64,000 nt of DNA, taken from Porphyra umbilicalis. Its lineage: Eukaryota > Rhodophyta > Bangiophyceae > Bangiales > Bangiaceae. Positions within the stretch are counted from its first letter, which is position 1, and every line of letters starts with the position of its first letter. A program made the position numbers and the translations under genes. The stretch is taken from the NCBI GenBank assembly GCA_002049455.2, contig KV918788.1, positions 372,001 through 436,000 of the forward strand. The letters run 5' to 3'. Below the pieces are notes generated by a model. It did not search any database. It was not told the origin of the DNA and saw nothing but the letters and a program-made list of their open reading frames with translations. Shown piece after piece: positions 51,441 to 63,266 of this stretch.

Positions 51441-51646
51441 GTCGTCCGTTGGCAACCACGAAGTGCGGCCAACAACGTCGAGGCCAACGGCGCTCAGATC
51501 TTCGAAAGGTAGCCCACTCTGTTTCACCCATTACATTGCCCGTTGGCAACGCGTTGGCCCGTTGGCAACTGACCACTCGCAGGGCCACACGTAGCGGTTT
51601 CATTTCACCGTTTCAGACCGTTGGCTCGACATTGGTGGGAATGCTC
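51441..51646 (-). repeat. Right subterminal region and terminal inverted repeat of Harbinger element 2
   Basis: CCGTTG or CAACGG cores occur at about 51,446, 51,493, 51,542, 51,560 and 51,619. The inverted repeat ends ...GGGAATGCTC at 51,646 and is followed by TTA. Confidence 0.85.
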
Positions 51647-51647
51647 T

Positions 51648-51653
51648 TATAAA
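51648..51653 (+). promoter_or_regulatory. TATAAA overlapping the right target duplication
   Basis: The right TTA duplication is part of CTTATAAAGAGAGGGG. Either the element targeted a TATA box, or the match is chance within the interrupted ORF. No downstream gene was identified. Confidence 0.3.
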
Positions 51654-52606
51654 GAGAGGGGCTAAGGGGCAACTAGCGGCACCGTGGCTGCTGGACGAAA
51701 AACGAGAAAAATCACCTTCCTTCCATGTCCCGACCAACCAACCAACCGCCCGGCCACGCCAAGTACACCGACCACAGGTGTGGCGGCCACCACACCGCCA
51801 CATGGCGCCACTCTTGCGCAGGGGTTGGTGAGGATAAATCCTTGGAGGATATATCCGCACAGGATACTCGTATCCATCCGGGATATGGGCTGAGGCTGGA
51901 AGCTCGTAATGTACTCAACACGGAGGGAAAAGAGTAGAGCCGTCCGTATCGGAGCCCTTGTGCTAGAATAGACAGTACTCAGATCGGACTTGGGACACTC
52001 CGCTTTATCCGGTAAGCATATCAGGGAAAACGACAGCGGCAGTGGCGCCTAGATATTCATGTGCAGGCGTGCAATCGAATCGTCAAACAAGCCACCTGTC
52101 CCATTTGTGCGAGCACAGTTAGTCCAGTCTCCTAAAATTGGGCCGATCCCGACGAGAAGAACTGTGCTGAACAGATTTACGGCAGTCATCCATTGCGCCG
52201 GATACGAGCTCTCGGCAAATCAGCAGTTGTGCGGACTGCAGGATGCGCTTGCTCCCATGGTCCAGAATTGATCAGATTGCAATACGTATCTCGACTGCTG
52301 ATGCGACGCTCTGAAATGGGGCCAGCGAGAACTGCGTCCAGCCTCCAGCACACGTGTTTCTGACAGTCCAGCCGAGGGCACCAGATGGCGACAGAACCAG
52401 GGCAGTCGCGTCTCCGGCCGATCTTTCTTTGTTCGCCATTCTGCTCGCGATGCCAGGACAATTGCGATCTTATCGAATGTCGCAATCGGATTTTATCCTA
52501 GATCGTTGAAAATGCTCAATCCGATATGACTCGTGATCTCCTCCAGAAATTCTCATCTATTCCGTAATTGAGTTTTCGCTATTGTCATGAGTCTGGTATG
52601 CAATCA
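51654..52606. other. Right flank of Harbinger element 2
   Basis: The continuation of the interrupted ORF may lie in 51,650-51,829. At about 51,846-51,890 a GGATATATCC/GATACTCGTATCC stretch resembles the degenerate repeats at about 1,010-1,060. The rest is AT-richer and without a gene. Confidence 0.45.
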
Positions 52607-53296
52607 TTATGTATTTCCATTGATTGTATCAGAGTTCTGATGAAATCTCAGACTCCACCAATCCCTGCTCTTGCGCAGCTTCAGTCGCGGCGAGGTCCCT
52701 CTCCGGCGGCACCAGCCGACGAGGGCAGATCTTCGGGTCTCTCGAATGTCCCACCCCATGAGGCACCAGCTGGCGGTGAGGATAGTGATATGGGAGAGGG
52801 CTTCAAAGAGCTCCACCTCCCTTTCGTCGGCCAACGCGCCGAGAAACGCAATGCACACAGCAACCATCATGACCACCTACGTTTCGAGCTTGCTAACCCG
52901 CAGCGAGAGGGACAGCAGGCGGAATTGCTGGAAGTACAAGAGCAGCGCCGCTTTGGACGTAAACTGCGTGCGAAGAATCTGCGCGAAGAAGCGGTAGACC
53001 TCCGTTTGGTTAAGCTCCTCGTCGGGGCTGTGGAAGAAAGTGGCGAGCGGCGAGGCGCCAAGGACGATGGTCATCTGCTTGTGTGCTGTGTAGATGGCCA
53101 GGACGCTGGCGATGAAAACGTGGCTCCGCCCCACAAGCGCCAGAAGGTCCCGCACAAACGTCAGGATGTCGCCAATAGGGGGGACGCCTGCGCTGCGCAT
53201 TGGCGGAGGGGCCCCCGTCGCTAGCGGAGACACCACCGGACGTGGTGGCTGCGTGGACGCCCGCATTGGTGGCGGCGGCGGTGGCTCCGCCGCCAT
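52607..53296 (-). pseudogene. Unknown helical protein remnant, one in-frame TAG
   Basis: The ATG at 53296 opens 139 codons ending in TAG at 52,877-52,879. The same frame then stays open to 52,607. A proline-rich N-terminus leads into ILTFVRDLLALVGRSHVFIA, then a long helical stretch, and after the stop VVMMVAVCIAFLGALADERE. The alternating helices faintly recall a Pho80-type cyclin box, but I would not name it. Best read as a decayed gene; splicing over the stop is also possible. Confidence 0.4.
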
Positions 53297-53715
53297 CACT
53301 TCCGGCGGCTACTCTCCGCACGACCACGCCGACGGCCCAGGGGGCGCGAAAGCCCAGAATGGGCAACTACCACGCCGTGTCCGTGTTGCCAGGAGCGCCG
53401 ACGCGAGAAGCGCGCGCCCCTGCTTGACAACCGGCAGCCGTCGAACACCCAGTGTCGCGAGCGGCGGCGCCCTGCCGTCCCGAACCACGCCGAAGACGGG
53501 GGCGGCGTCGGCGTCGCCGTCGGCGGTGCACCTTCCCCCCCCCCCCCCTTCACCCTGCGGCTGTCCCCTGTCTGCTTTTGCCGCCGACGGGTGGCCCATT
53601 CGTCTTCTGGGGCGGAACGGCTCGCGCCTGTCAGCTGGCTGCCTAAGGACGCTCCGAATGAGACACGCGGCGGCGGACGACGGCCACCCACTGGTGCATT
53701 GCGTCGGTCTTGCGG

Positions 53716-55125
53716 ATGCATGCGGTGAAGCTGGAGGACGTCGTCATCGGCCTTGTGTCCGAAGAGTATGCATCCATCCGTGCAAATGCTCCGTATGTGC
53801 GGACTCACCACAAGATCGGGTACCTTGCCTATTGGCTTGGCGCCGCCGTGGCGTCGCCGTTGCCTCCGGCACCGGCACCGGAGCCTTGGGGCTCTGGCCG
53901 CGCGGCGCCGCCTGTGCAGCTGCACCATCTCCGCATGCTGTCTTTCTTGTGCAGAGTCGATGCGGGTGATGTGGCAGCGCTGGTGGTGGCCGCCCCGCGG
54001 CTGTCCAGCCTCTGCTTCCACTGCGCCATTGGGGAGGGTGCTCTGATAATATTGGCTTTGCCGGCGCTGCCTCAGCTTGACTAGCTGGAGCTCGATGCCG
54101 CCATTCAGGTCGCCCACCTCCGCCTCGAACTGCCGTTGGTGCTGGCCGATCGGCCACCGCTGGACCTGTTTTGGCTTACGGCCGCAGACGACACAAACTA
54201 CGACGCGATTGCGGCCGGGGGATGGCTTTGGGGGCCAGGAATGCTGTGGGGAGGCGAGAGCTCCTCCGTTGCCATACCATGTGAGCTCGTCGCGTCAACA
54301 GTCGATGAGAACAACGTCCCGTGGGTTAACGACGACACCACCGTTACGTGGGCGTGGTGTCAGGGGACGTCGCCATCTGTTACTGCCGGCGCGGACGGCA
54401 TTTTTGGGTCTGTGCCAAGGGCAAGTGCCACCATTGCGGTGACGGGGGTGCAAGAGTGGGCCCCCGCCATTGGCCTGCGGTACTTGACCATTGCGCTCGA
54501 TCCGACCGCCACCGATTCAGCGGTAGCATCGCTGGCCACGCTGCCGGCATTGAGTACCCTCCGCCTGGAGTTGACCAAGGCCATCAACGTGCGGCTGTTG
54601 TCGCGGCCAACCTTCCGCTCACTCACGCGCTTGGCGTTGATGATGTCGATGACCCCCGCCGATGGCGGAGTAAGCCCCACCGCTGTGGTGGCCGCCCTCT
54701 CCGCCCCCCCGTCAGCAGCATCCGCGGCGCTCGTGGACCTGCGAATGGTGGTGCATGGGATCCAGGGCCGTGCGCGGGTGAGCTGGCCCGTGCCCAGCGG
54801 CGAGGCGCGCGGGTGGTTTTGTGTCCCCCCTGACCTGTACCCGCTCGCGTCGTTGACGCGCTTGCGGACGCTGACGTGGGAATCGGGGGCGTGGCCGGAC
54901 AAGCGCCACCCCGACTGGTTGACCGACCCAGGCACCCGCAGGGATATGGCCATTGTCACAACAGTCCGACGGGTGGCCGCGTCGCTGCCGCGCATCGCCA
55001 CGACGGTTTGCTTAACGCGGCGCGGTGACCCGTGGGGTCCCGAGAGGCTCTACCGATCCAACACAAGTGATAGCCACCCTGACGGGGGCGAGCCAAACGA
55101 CGCGGTGGAGGCGCAAAGTGTTTGA
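53716..55125 (+). pseudogene. Leucine-rich-repeat-like ORF, one in-frame TAG
   Basis: One frame runs from the ATG at 53716 to the stop at 55125, interrupted only by TAG at 54,082-54,084. It would give about 470 residues. Segments such as LHHLRMLSFLC, APRLSSLCFHC, LPALSTLRLELTKA, FRSLTRLALMMSM and YPLASLTRLRTLTWE show the spacing of irregular leucine-rich repeats, as in F-box/LRR-type proteins. No F-box was identified at the N-terminus, where the frame is unclear. A nonsense mutation or an unrecognised intron breaks it. Confidence 0.5.
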
Positions 55126-57509
55126 TGGGGGCGGCGTGGGCCGCCCACGTGTTTGGCCCCCACAACTCCAAGCGGGGGCCACTACCTCCTGGCGGGCCGA
55201 AACTCCCCCGCCCGTCTCACCGGGAGCCCCCCCCCTTCCGGACCGGCTCCCGTCGCCACCACCACTCCCAACCCCACTGCCGCCCTCTGCGTCCCGCCGT
55301 CGCAGGTGGCCCCCGCCATGGCCAGCGACGGCACCGTTGGTGGGTGGTCGGGGAACAGCGGGCGCGGCGCCCTCCCGGACGGCGTGGTCGCCCCCGCCGG
55401 CGACCGCGGCGGCGGTGGCGCCGCCCCGCCGTCCCGCCCGAAGCGCGTGCGGAGGTCGCCGGCGCGGTCGGGCGCCACCCACCCCCGCCACTCCGCCCGA
55501 GTCCACCGCCGGTGGCGACGTGGCGGCGGTGGCACGGCGCCGCGCGGTCCGCGCCACCGGCCCCGGCGGCGGGTGGCGGACGCGGCGGCAGAGGGCGACG
55601 GCGTGGACGCGTGGGTGGGGTCGCCGCGAAGGGAGGGGGGGGGGGTGGCAGCGGCGTCGGCGGCGGCGGCGGCGGCGGCGGCACGTCGGGCCGCGCTGAC
55701 CGTTGCCATGTGCGCAAGAACGCCCAACTGCCTTAGCTGCATTCAAGGAGGTTGCTTTGCTGGTTCTTTGTCTTCCACAATGCGCCCCCCCGTCCTGAAG
55801 GCGGCAATTGAGGCATGAAGCATATAATCGCAACGTCTCTGGACGGACCTGGTACGCGGCCCACAGGGCTACAGGACTACATTTTTTCAATGCAACTGTA
55901 TAAATGCAATGCAGCAAGACTTTTCAGACTCTGATGGACGCACAACCTCTCCCGTCAAGCGTCTGGCGTCTCTCAGTTGAAAACAACGTCAGAGGGGTCG
56001 TTCTCGTCACTTCTTGGCTCCTTGAATTCCCGTGAACGATCTGCTGACGCCTTTAGATGACTTGAGAGGTGAGGACATGAATGTCCATACCTGCATTACC
56101 CTCTGCTACGCCTCGCAGGGACAATAGGGTGCTCTGCATACACACATCGAAGGCGAGGCGGCCCACCTATGCCCATCTCTGCCTCCGCGTTTGTGCCCGA
56201 CTGTGCATTCTCTTCTTGTGCATGCTTTGTGCGCGTCTCTGTACCGTCCCAGTGCTCGTCGAGGCCCGCATCACTGCCATAGAAACGCTCAGTCGTCATC
56301 TGGCATTGAGAAGCGCATGAGATCGAGTTCAACAACTACAAATGAACTGCAAAATAATCACATTGAAAATGTATCAATTACTACATGTAATTTAATATCA
56401 GTTCGGTCAGCACTGGGTTGTCGATTCTATTTCTGGCCGCGAGTGCTTAGCGTATACGTCAGAAAGGCATACACCACCGACGTTCTGCCTTGAGGCGGCG
56501 CAACGTGATGGCTTCTCGCAGCATGTTGTGGTTCTGTGGTTGGGCAGCGTTTTGGTGGAAGCCAAAAGGGCCGCGCGAGGCGGCACGGTCGAGAGCCCGG
56601 TGTAAAAAGAGAGACGTGGTGGTTGAACTTGTGAGGCTGACATTGCCATCCGCGATAGATGACGTGCTGCCAGCATGCTGCGGTGGCGTCCCGTTGCCAT
56701 CCTGGCAACTTGACGCCACCGCAGCGGTCGCCGTCGACGCCGGCCAGCATGATGCTGGCCGGCGTCGGGTGCCCGCCCGCCGACGGCGACCCTCGACAGG
56801 CAACTAGGGAAGCCAGAGTGTAGGGAAAGGCAGGGTTGGATCCACATTAGTAGGGGTTGGATCCATTAGTAAGGGTTGGATCGGGTTTAAGTAGGCTGGT
56901 TAATACAGCATCCCAGCTGTCAGCTGTTTGGATTGAATCCTCGGGCTGTCAGCGCGGCCACACGTGGGCGGGGCGGTACAGGCGCCACGTGCCGCCGCGA
57001 TGCGACCGCCCTGATGCGACCGCATCGACTGCGCCGTGTCCACGCCATCGCCTGCCTTGCGCGCGTCGTCACCCCGGTGGGCCCATTACGGGCCGGCTTG
57101 CCGGTCCTTACGGTACCAATGCACGATGGGGATGCCCTTCCCCCCCCCCACGCCGATGCGATGAAGTCGCCCGGAGAGAGTGTCGACGGCAAAACCGCCG
57201 GCAGCGGTGGTGCGGCGCCATCCCCGTCGTCCTCGCGGGACCCGAGACCGATCAACCCCACCGCACTCTCACCCTCCAACTCCTCGGTATGTTGCCCCCC
57301 CATCCCCCCCCTCCCCTCCCCCCCCCCCCACAACATCACTCCCCCCCCGCCCCCGCCGACTCCCCCCCCTTGTTGTGCCTCCCGCGGCCCCACCCGCCTC
57401 CCGGTGGACCATGTGCCAACCCCACCTCGCACGATGTTGCCACCAGAGAGCTCTTTACCTCTGCATCCCCATCGTGCTGGCAGGCGCCCTCCCAAGGGCG
57501 CAACCGTAA
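55126..57509. other. Intergenic region with hairpins and short repeats
   Basis: No gene is supported. 55,200-55,700 is extremely C/G-rich and open in all frames. 55,800-56,500 is AT-rich. Hairpins lie at 56,677-56,767. GGTTGGATC(C) repeats three times at 56,834-56,884. Pro-rich open frames at 56,930-57,500 might be a 5' exon of the KDZ pseudogene. Confidence 0.45.
56677..56767. repeat. Two adjacent perfect hairpins
   Basis: Hairpin 1 has arms GCTGCGGTGGCGTC / GACGCCACCGCAGC (56,677-56,690 and 56,712-56,725), with an inner GTTGCCA...TGGCAAC. Hairpin 2 is a 33-bp palindrome with 16-bp arms CGACGCCGGCCAGCAT around a single G (56,735-56,767). Flanking GGTCGCCGT / ACGGCGACC extend the second hairpin. 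Confidence 0.9.
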
Positions 57510-60500
57510 AGCGGCCTAGGGTCACCGCCACGCTGCCCTCCAAGAGCCGCTGCCCCCGGTCTTCGCCACCTCCACGTTCAACACAGGCGGAGGCGGACGA
57601 GACCTGCTCGCTTGCAGCGGGTCCGGCGAGCTCCTCCCGCCCCCAAGGAGTTTGCTGCCCGCCGCCTCCACGAGCGCTGCTTCAAGTCGCCGTGTCTCCC
57701 TCTTTAACGGCTTTTTTGTGAGAAGCGCTCACTACCTCAACGGCCGGTCCGACCCCCCGTTCCTGCGTCTGGCCATGTGCGCCGGGTGGCCACCCACGAG
57801 CCCCGTGTCATGCCGGTTGCTGCCGTGTCGCGTGCCGCCTATGAAGACGCTGGGGTGGCTACGGGTGAGGGCCCTTCGGGTCCCGTTGGGGCTTCCGGAT
57901 AGAAGCGCACGGGAGGTCGGGTAGGAGGGCCGGGGCGGCCGGCGGACACCCGCCGAGATACGTGGCGGACGCTCGGCCCCGGCATGCGTCGTGCTGTTTG
58001 TGCGGTCCTGCTCAACCACGGCATTGAGCCGGTGTTGCTCGGCCTTTTCGGAAAGCAGCCGCCAACGGAGGCGCAGGAGCGCATCATCGATGGCCTCAGC
58101 GCCAGCGCCCGGGAATACTACCGCGGCGAGGTGTGGCCTCTGAGTGGAATTTTTGGTGTGCTGTCGCGCTTCCCAGCCGGTCTGGTTGATGCAGGCCGCT
58201 CCAAGCTCACGCCAAAGGTGGTAACGACGTGGTTGACCGAGAGCGGCACCGTCGAGTGCTCATGCGTCGGACGGGTGGCTTACGTGGCTCGCCACGGGGA
58301 ACCGCCCACTGACGCGTCATGCCAGCACGCCCGGACATTCCGCGGGGCGATCGACCATGTCTCGTCGCGGCTAGGCGTGTCGCTGTCGACGTTTCGGCGG
58401 GTGATGCCGCGGCTGTTCGGCGACGACGGCGCTGAGAGGGGCGGCGAGAAAACGGCGGCCACAAGCTCGGACCGTGCGGAGGACTGGGACGCGGAGGGCC
58501 CCATTGAAGCGTTTCGCACGGGACAGACGGCGGGGGCCGTTGTGCTGTCGGGCACTGCGTCGTGCCGAGTGCCCGCTCCGGTCAAGTGCACTCGCAAGAC
58601 GAGCAGCTGCGAGTTTTGTGACAGTGCGGCTGGCTTCTCGTGCGGGCACGCCGTGCGGGCGCGCAGCGTACGACGTGGCGACGCGCCCAAGGAGCCCTTG
58701 GCCAACGACGGCGGAGCCGACGGGGGCGTCGCTGATGATGGCGCCGCCATAGACGACGCGCGGTCGACACTACCCCTCCCGCTTTTCAACTGCCCCAGGT
58801 CCATGCGTGCCGACATCAAGGTGTGCCGGGCAATGGAGGAAGGGGAGGTCGTCGTCCTGGAGGCGCCGTCAAGCTGCCCGACGTGCGGTTCCAAGCGGAC
58901 CGAGGGTAACACAAAGGTCGAAAAGGGGGAGGTTTTATGCAGTTTGGGCTACGCCGCCATGTCGATGCAATCGTTCTACTGCGACGACGAGGATTGCCAG
59001 CGGTGGATCTTCCCCGACGACCGCGACGCCGGCCTAGTCATCCTTAGTTGCACGACGGCATCCACGCTCGTCATCATGCGGGACATGGCAAGGGAGATGG
59101 CGGCTAGCGGCTGCACCTTTCGGTCGCGCTACGTGCACTGGGTCGGCCAGTTCCTGGACCGACGCGACTCGGGCGCGTTCCCCGACATGTCGTCGGTTAA
59201 GATGAGGTCACGGAAGACTATTGCGTCCATGTTCTTCTTGACGCTGCAGCTGATGATCAAGAAGCCGCCCCTGTGAGCGTTCAAGTGCGCCACGTGCCAG
59301 GACGAGGACGGCCGGTTCCGCGTCGTGACAGCCGACGGGATCTGGCTGGGCTACCTGAAGCGGTTGGCATCTCGGCGGTACGTCAACCCCTCCGAGATGT
59401 GCTCCTCCGTGCGCGAGACGGTGAACGCCGCGTCAATACACCCGTCGGAGTGGGTGCGGCGCTTTTTGAGAATGACAGTCAAGCAGCCGACCAAGCAGGT
59501 GGTCATCAAGGGCGACAAACTAATCAGCGCCAAGCGCGCCCTGTCGTTCTTATGCCCTGCCGCGCTTCCATTCATGGTAGAAAACTTGCTAGCGGCGGAG
59601 CAGAGGCTCCACCTTGTCCGCTTGCGAGCATTGTTGTCGAGCCTGTGGGATCTGGACCGCGCGTCTGTGTCCTTGGCCAACGCCATCGTCGTGCACGTGA
59701 AGAAGCGGCTGACGGCGCGCAATCCTCTCGCCGCGGAGGACGCGGCGGCGCATCAGCTCACCCTTCGGCTCTTGCATGTGTGGCTGGTGCACGTGGAGCA
59801 AGGACCCAATGGCGGGGCCGCGGCCGGAGGAGTGGGGGTGGTTGTTGGTATCGGCGGCGCGGGCGATGCTGCGGGTATTCGCGGTGGCGGGGCGGTCGTT
59901 GGCGGTGCAGACGGCCTTCAAGATGCCGCAGAGGGCGGGGCGGCCGGTGGAGCAGCCCTTAATGGTGCGGGCATAGCAGCTGACGCGATTGGCGAGGACG
60001 TGCAAGGCGCCAATGGAGCGGGACGTGAAGCAGGTGTTGCCGCTCCCGCAGGCGCTACAGCTCGTGGTGGCACGCTTGGTGGCGGCGGCGCCGCCGGTGC
60101 TCGCGCTGACGGAGGGGCGCGGGCTGGTGGAGCCAGAGGAGCCGTGAGGGCAGCTCGTGGCCCCGCCGCCACCGCGCGGCGGCATCACATGGACAGGACC
60201 ACGAACGAGCCGCTAGACCCACGGCGCTTGCGGCCCCACATCAAGGCACTCGGCGAGACGGTCTTCCGCGACATCCTGTCGTTCACCATTATCATCACTA
60301 TTGACCCCGTGGTCAACGCTTTTAAGCCGCGGCACTGCACGGCCTTGACCAATCTGTCGACCATTTTGCGGGCGGCCAATGGCCGTGACATCATGCAGCA
60401 GTTGAAGCGGCTCGTTACGGTGGCGCCCGGTGTGGAGCCACCCCCTGACGCTGCATATGTCGCACCACCAGGCAACGACGCTGTCGTCCATCCACCCCCG

Positions 60501-61655
60501 GCCAACGCGGCGGCGCCACCAGTCCCTAATGCAGAGGGGCTGGAGCCGCAAGCGCAGGCGGACGTGGGGGACCAGGCGGCCGCGGCGGACCTGCAGCGAC
60601 TCCCAGGACAGCCGGAGCCAATGGACCTGGCTGGCGTCGTGGTCCTGCTCAAAGAGAGCCGGCTGCTCTTTTCGTTTTTGGTCGCCATTTCCGGGACGCC
60701 GCGGACCTTTCGCTCTTTGGCGGTGCCTGCGGCGGGCACGTTGGAGGCCGTGCGCGCGTCGGTTGAGAACTACTTCAAGGAGCGCGTCGGTAAGGACGGG
60801 ACCGCGGCCGCGTATCAGCAGCGGTGGGGCGACGGCCGGCTCACCCCCGAGGAGCTCCGTGCCCGGTTTGTCGGCGACTACCCGCTGGCGTCTGACGATG
60901 CCTCCGTCACTGGGTCGTGGTTCCCGGGCATGCTCATGTGCCGCCCTGCCGCTTTTACGCCAGCTGAGGAGGTGGAGCTCGGCACGTGCGCCAAAAACTA
61001 CGAGGAGGCGCATAAGTTCTTCTCTCCTGGCACCTTCACCATTTGCTGCGCGTGTGCACATCCCAAGATGCTCGGGTTCGTCGTGCTCGACAAGCGTGAG
61101 GGGCCTCCCGCTATGCTCAATGCCCTCTTGTCGTACTTTGCTTTATTACCTCTCTACGTCGTTTATGACTTTGCGTGTGGCGCCCTGCGCTCCTCCATCG
61201 GTAAGCTGCCCTTCTTTGTGGCTATGGTTGTGCTTGTAGCCGACCTTTTTCACATCGTCAACCACCTGTGTAGCGACGCTCTCCACCCTCGGTCGTACAC
61301 CCCCCTGGACAAGGTCAACACTGTCGCGCATGAGCAGCGCAACGCGCCAATCAACCTGCTGCGGAGGACGCTGCGCGCGGTTGGGCAGCGGGAGTACATA
61401 TATGTGCTCAATATGGAGAACGTCGTCTTCAACGTCATGGCACAGGCGAAGAGCACCTGCTCGTACGAGCTGCCGGAGACGTACAACTACCGGCAGTACT
61501 ACTTTTCTCGCACGCCCTGCTTCTGTGGCTGCGACTACCACCCCGACGCTCCACCCCAACCGCCTCCTCCCCCACCCGTCCCCGACGCGCCGGACCCTGA
61601 AGAGGAGGGGCCCCCGGCATGGGCGGCGGCCGATGACATGCCATTGGATGAGTAG
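57510..61655 (+). pseudogene. Second KDZ transposase, broken by in-frame stop codons
   Basis: One reading frame runs from about 57,510 to 61,655 with stops at 57,705 (TAA), 57,900 (TAG) and 59,274 (TGA). The first ATG after the second stop is 57,984. The core has a SWIM-like CSC...CQH (ECSCVGRV...DASCQHART), a CEFCDSAAGFSCGH cluster, CPTCGSK...CDDEDC, then FKCATCQDEDG and VTADGIWLG (D at 59,334), VVYDFAC (61,167), VADLFHIVNHLC (61,242) and AHEQRN (E at 61,332), the KDZ catalytic set. The TGA sits only 20 codons before the first catalytic aspartate, so translation would lose the whole core. The copy is probably inactive. No partner Ulp1 gene is visible nearby. It belongs to the same class as the element at 20-30 kb but is clearly a different family. 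Confidence 0.75.
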
Positions 61656-62900
61656 CGTTATGTTGCCGGTTGTGGTGATGGGTGTATCCACCGTCCAGTG
61701 GGATGGGTGGGAGTGCGCATGCGTGCGGTCGCGCGGGGGCGGGCATCACGGTCTTGGAGACGATCGGTGCGGTGCGGGCCTGCCCGATTGGGTGGGCATG
61801 GACGCTAGTATGCTTGTGGTCGTGAGGGGGAGGCGCCTATGTCGTTGCGTTCGCAATAGGTATGTAGCAATGGCCATGGCTCGGGTTTTGGACAGAACGT
61901 GTTCCAGGGAAGGTTGTGCCTGGTAAAGAGCAGTGCTTGGTCTACACATCTTCCGTACGGATGCGTCTTTGCAGGGAGGGGGAGCCGCCAGAACAGGAAG
62001 ACATCGAAAGGTGCCGCACCGAGGGACCTAGCTGTATCGGACTTCTGTACGATGAGTCTCACCACACGCGATGGTGGTGAGGGTACCAGGTGTCCAGAGT
62101 GAGTGGGGCATATGTGCACGGTTCTAGACGGGAAGCCCTTCAGTGGTCGTCGCACGTTTTCGGTGTCGACAGCCATGCTCGGGCAGCCCAGCCCACAGGT
62201 TGACCTCATGGGACTGCACAGGTTTCCGCACCGACTGCATCGCAGCGGGGAGGGTGACTACTCGTCGGCACGGCAGGGGTGGGGAGGAGACGGGGCGGCG
62301 GTGCCAATGCGGGCACGGGTGGGGCGCGCGAGAGGGAGCCGTTGTATCCCGAGCCAGCGTCACCAATGCGCTACGGTGCTCCTTGTGCGTACTCGTTCCA
62401 TGTCAAAGCGAACTGCACCGTATCTCAGGTGGCCCACCTGACCCAGTGGTCGGCCCCAGAGGCGGTAAAGGGGGATGAATGGGTGGGGATGGGAGACGCT
62501 CATTCATGAGAGGCTGGATGCTGCTGGGTGGTCGAACTGTGAAGCTTCAAACTGCAGGACGTGAGTGGACACGCTGTACAAACATGAATGAACCCTGTTC
62601 GTTGTGTTTGCATCTTGGGCAGAGCCAGTGAGTCTCCTGTATAAGCTACGTGGTCATGTTGTGGAGCGTGCCCGTAAGCGACTAGGGGCTACTCGAGGTG
62701 CTCGTTCCTGTGTCGAGTGAGCATGGGTGAGCGCGCTGCAGCCAGAACAAACAGATTTCCCGGCGGTGAGGACACCTCGCACACGGCGGTGGGGACAGTC
62801 TGCAGAAGTGCGCTGGGGACGGGGCGGCAGCCCCATCGCGACCACGATGCGGAGGGGGGGAGCGAATGCCACCCCCGGTGCATCCTTTTCCCATATCTGC
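61656..62900. other. Downstream flank of the KDZ pseudogene
   Basis: No gene is supported. No inverted repeat partner for an element end was recognised. Confidence 0.45.
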
Positions 62901-63266
62901 ACAGCCAACGCCAGCGCCGCTGCACGCGAGCGCCGCCGCAGCCGCCGTCCCGGTCACCGCCACGGATGTCAGCCTGCAGCAGCGCGCCCTTACGCCCCCG
63001 CTATCTGTCCGGCCGCGGGGCCATGCAGGGGGGGAGGGGCGCTCGCATGGCTCACACACGACTCTAGCGACGGAGGTGATTGCACAGCCAACGCGAGCGC
63101 CGCCGCATGCGAGCGCCGCCGCAGCCGCCGTCGCGGTCACCGCCACGGTTGGCAGCCTGCAGCAGCGCGCCCTTACGCCCCCTCTATTGGTCTGGCCGCG
63201 AGGCCATGCAGGGGGGGGGGGCGCTTGCATGGCTCGCACACAACTCTAGCGACGGCAGTCATTGCC
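62901..63266. repeat. Two-copy 183-bp tandem repeat
   Basis: Copies start ACAGCCAACGC at 62,901 and 63,084. Both contain GAGCGCCGCCGCAGCCGCCGT, CAGCAGCGCGCCCTTACGCC, CATGCAGGGGGG and ACTCTAGCGACGG. The copies differ by scattered substitutions. Confidence 0.85.

Larger units (their letters stand above)
41988..51646. mobile_element. PIF/Harbinger element 2, complete, TTA target duplication
   Basis: A 9,659-bp element. The left end begins GAGCATTCCCAACAATGTC and the right end is its inverted counterpart (reverse complement GAGCATTCCCACCAATGTC), matching over about 28 bp. Both are flanked by TTA (41,985-41,987 and 51,647-51,649), the hallmark of PIF/Harbinger insertion. It encodes a transposase (+) and a Myb/SANT-like protein (-), convergent. 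It also has a terminal hairpin and a large minisatellite. All parts look intact. Confidence 0.9.

Noticed and set aside
55200-55720. Overlapping open frames in all six frames
   Set aside because: Extreme G/C composition removes stops. The peptides are Pro/Arg/Gly-rich shadows without domains.
56735-56810. Helitron 3' end
   Set aside because: The hairpin-to-CTAG distance (about 36 bp) is longer than typical, and no 5' TC end or Rep/helicase ORF is present.
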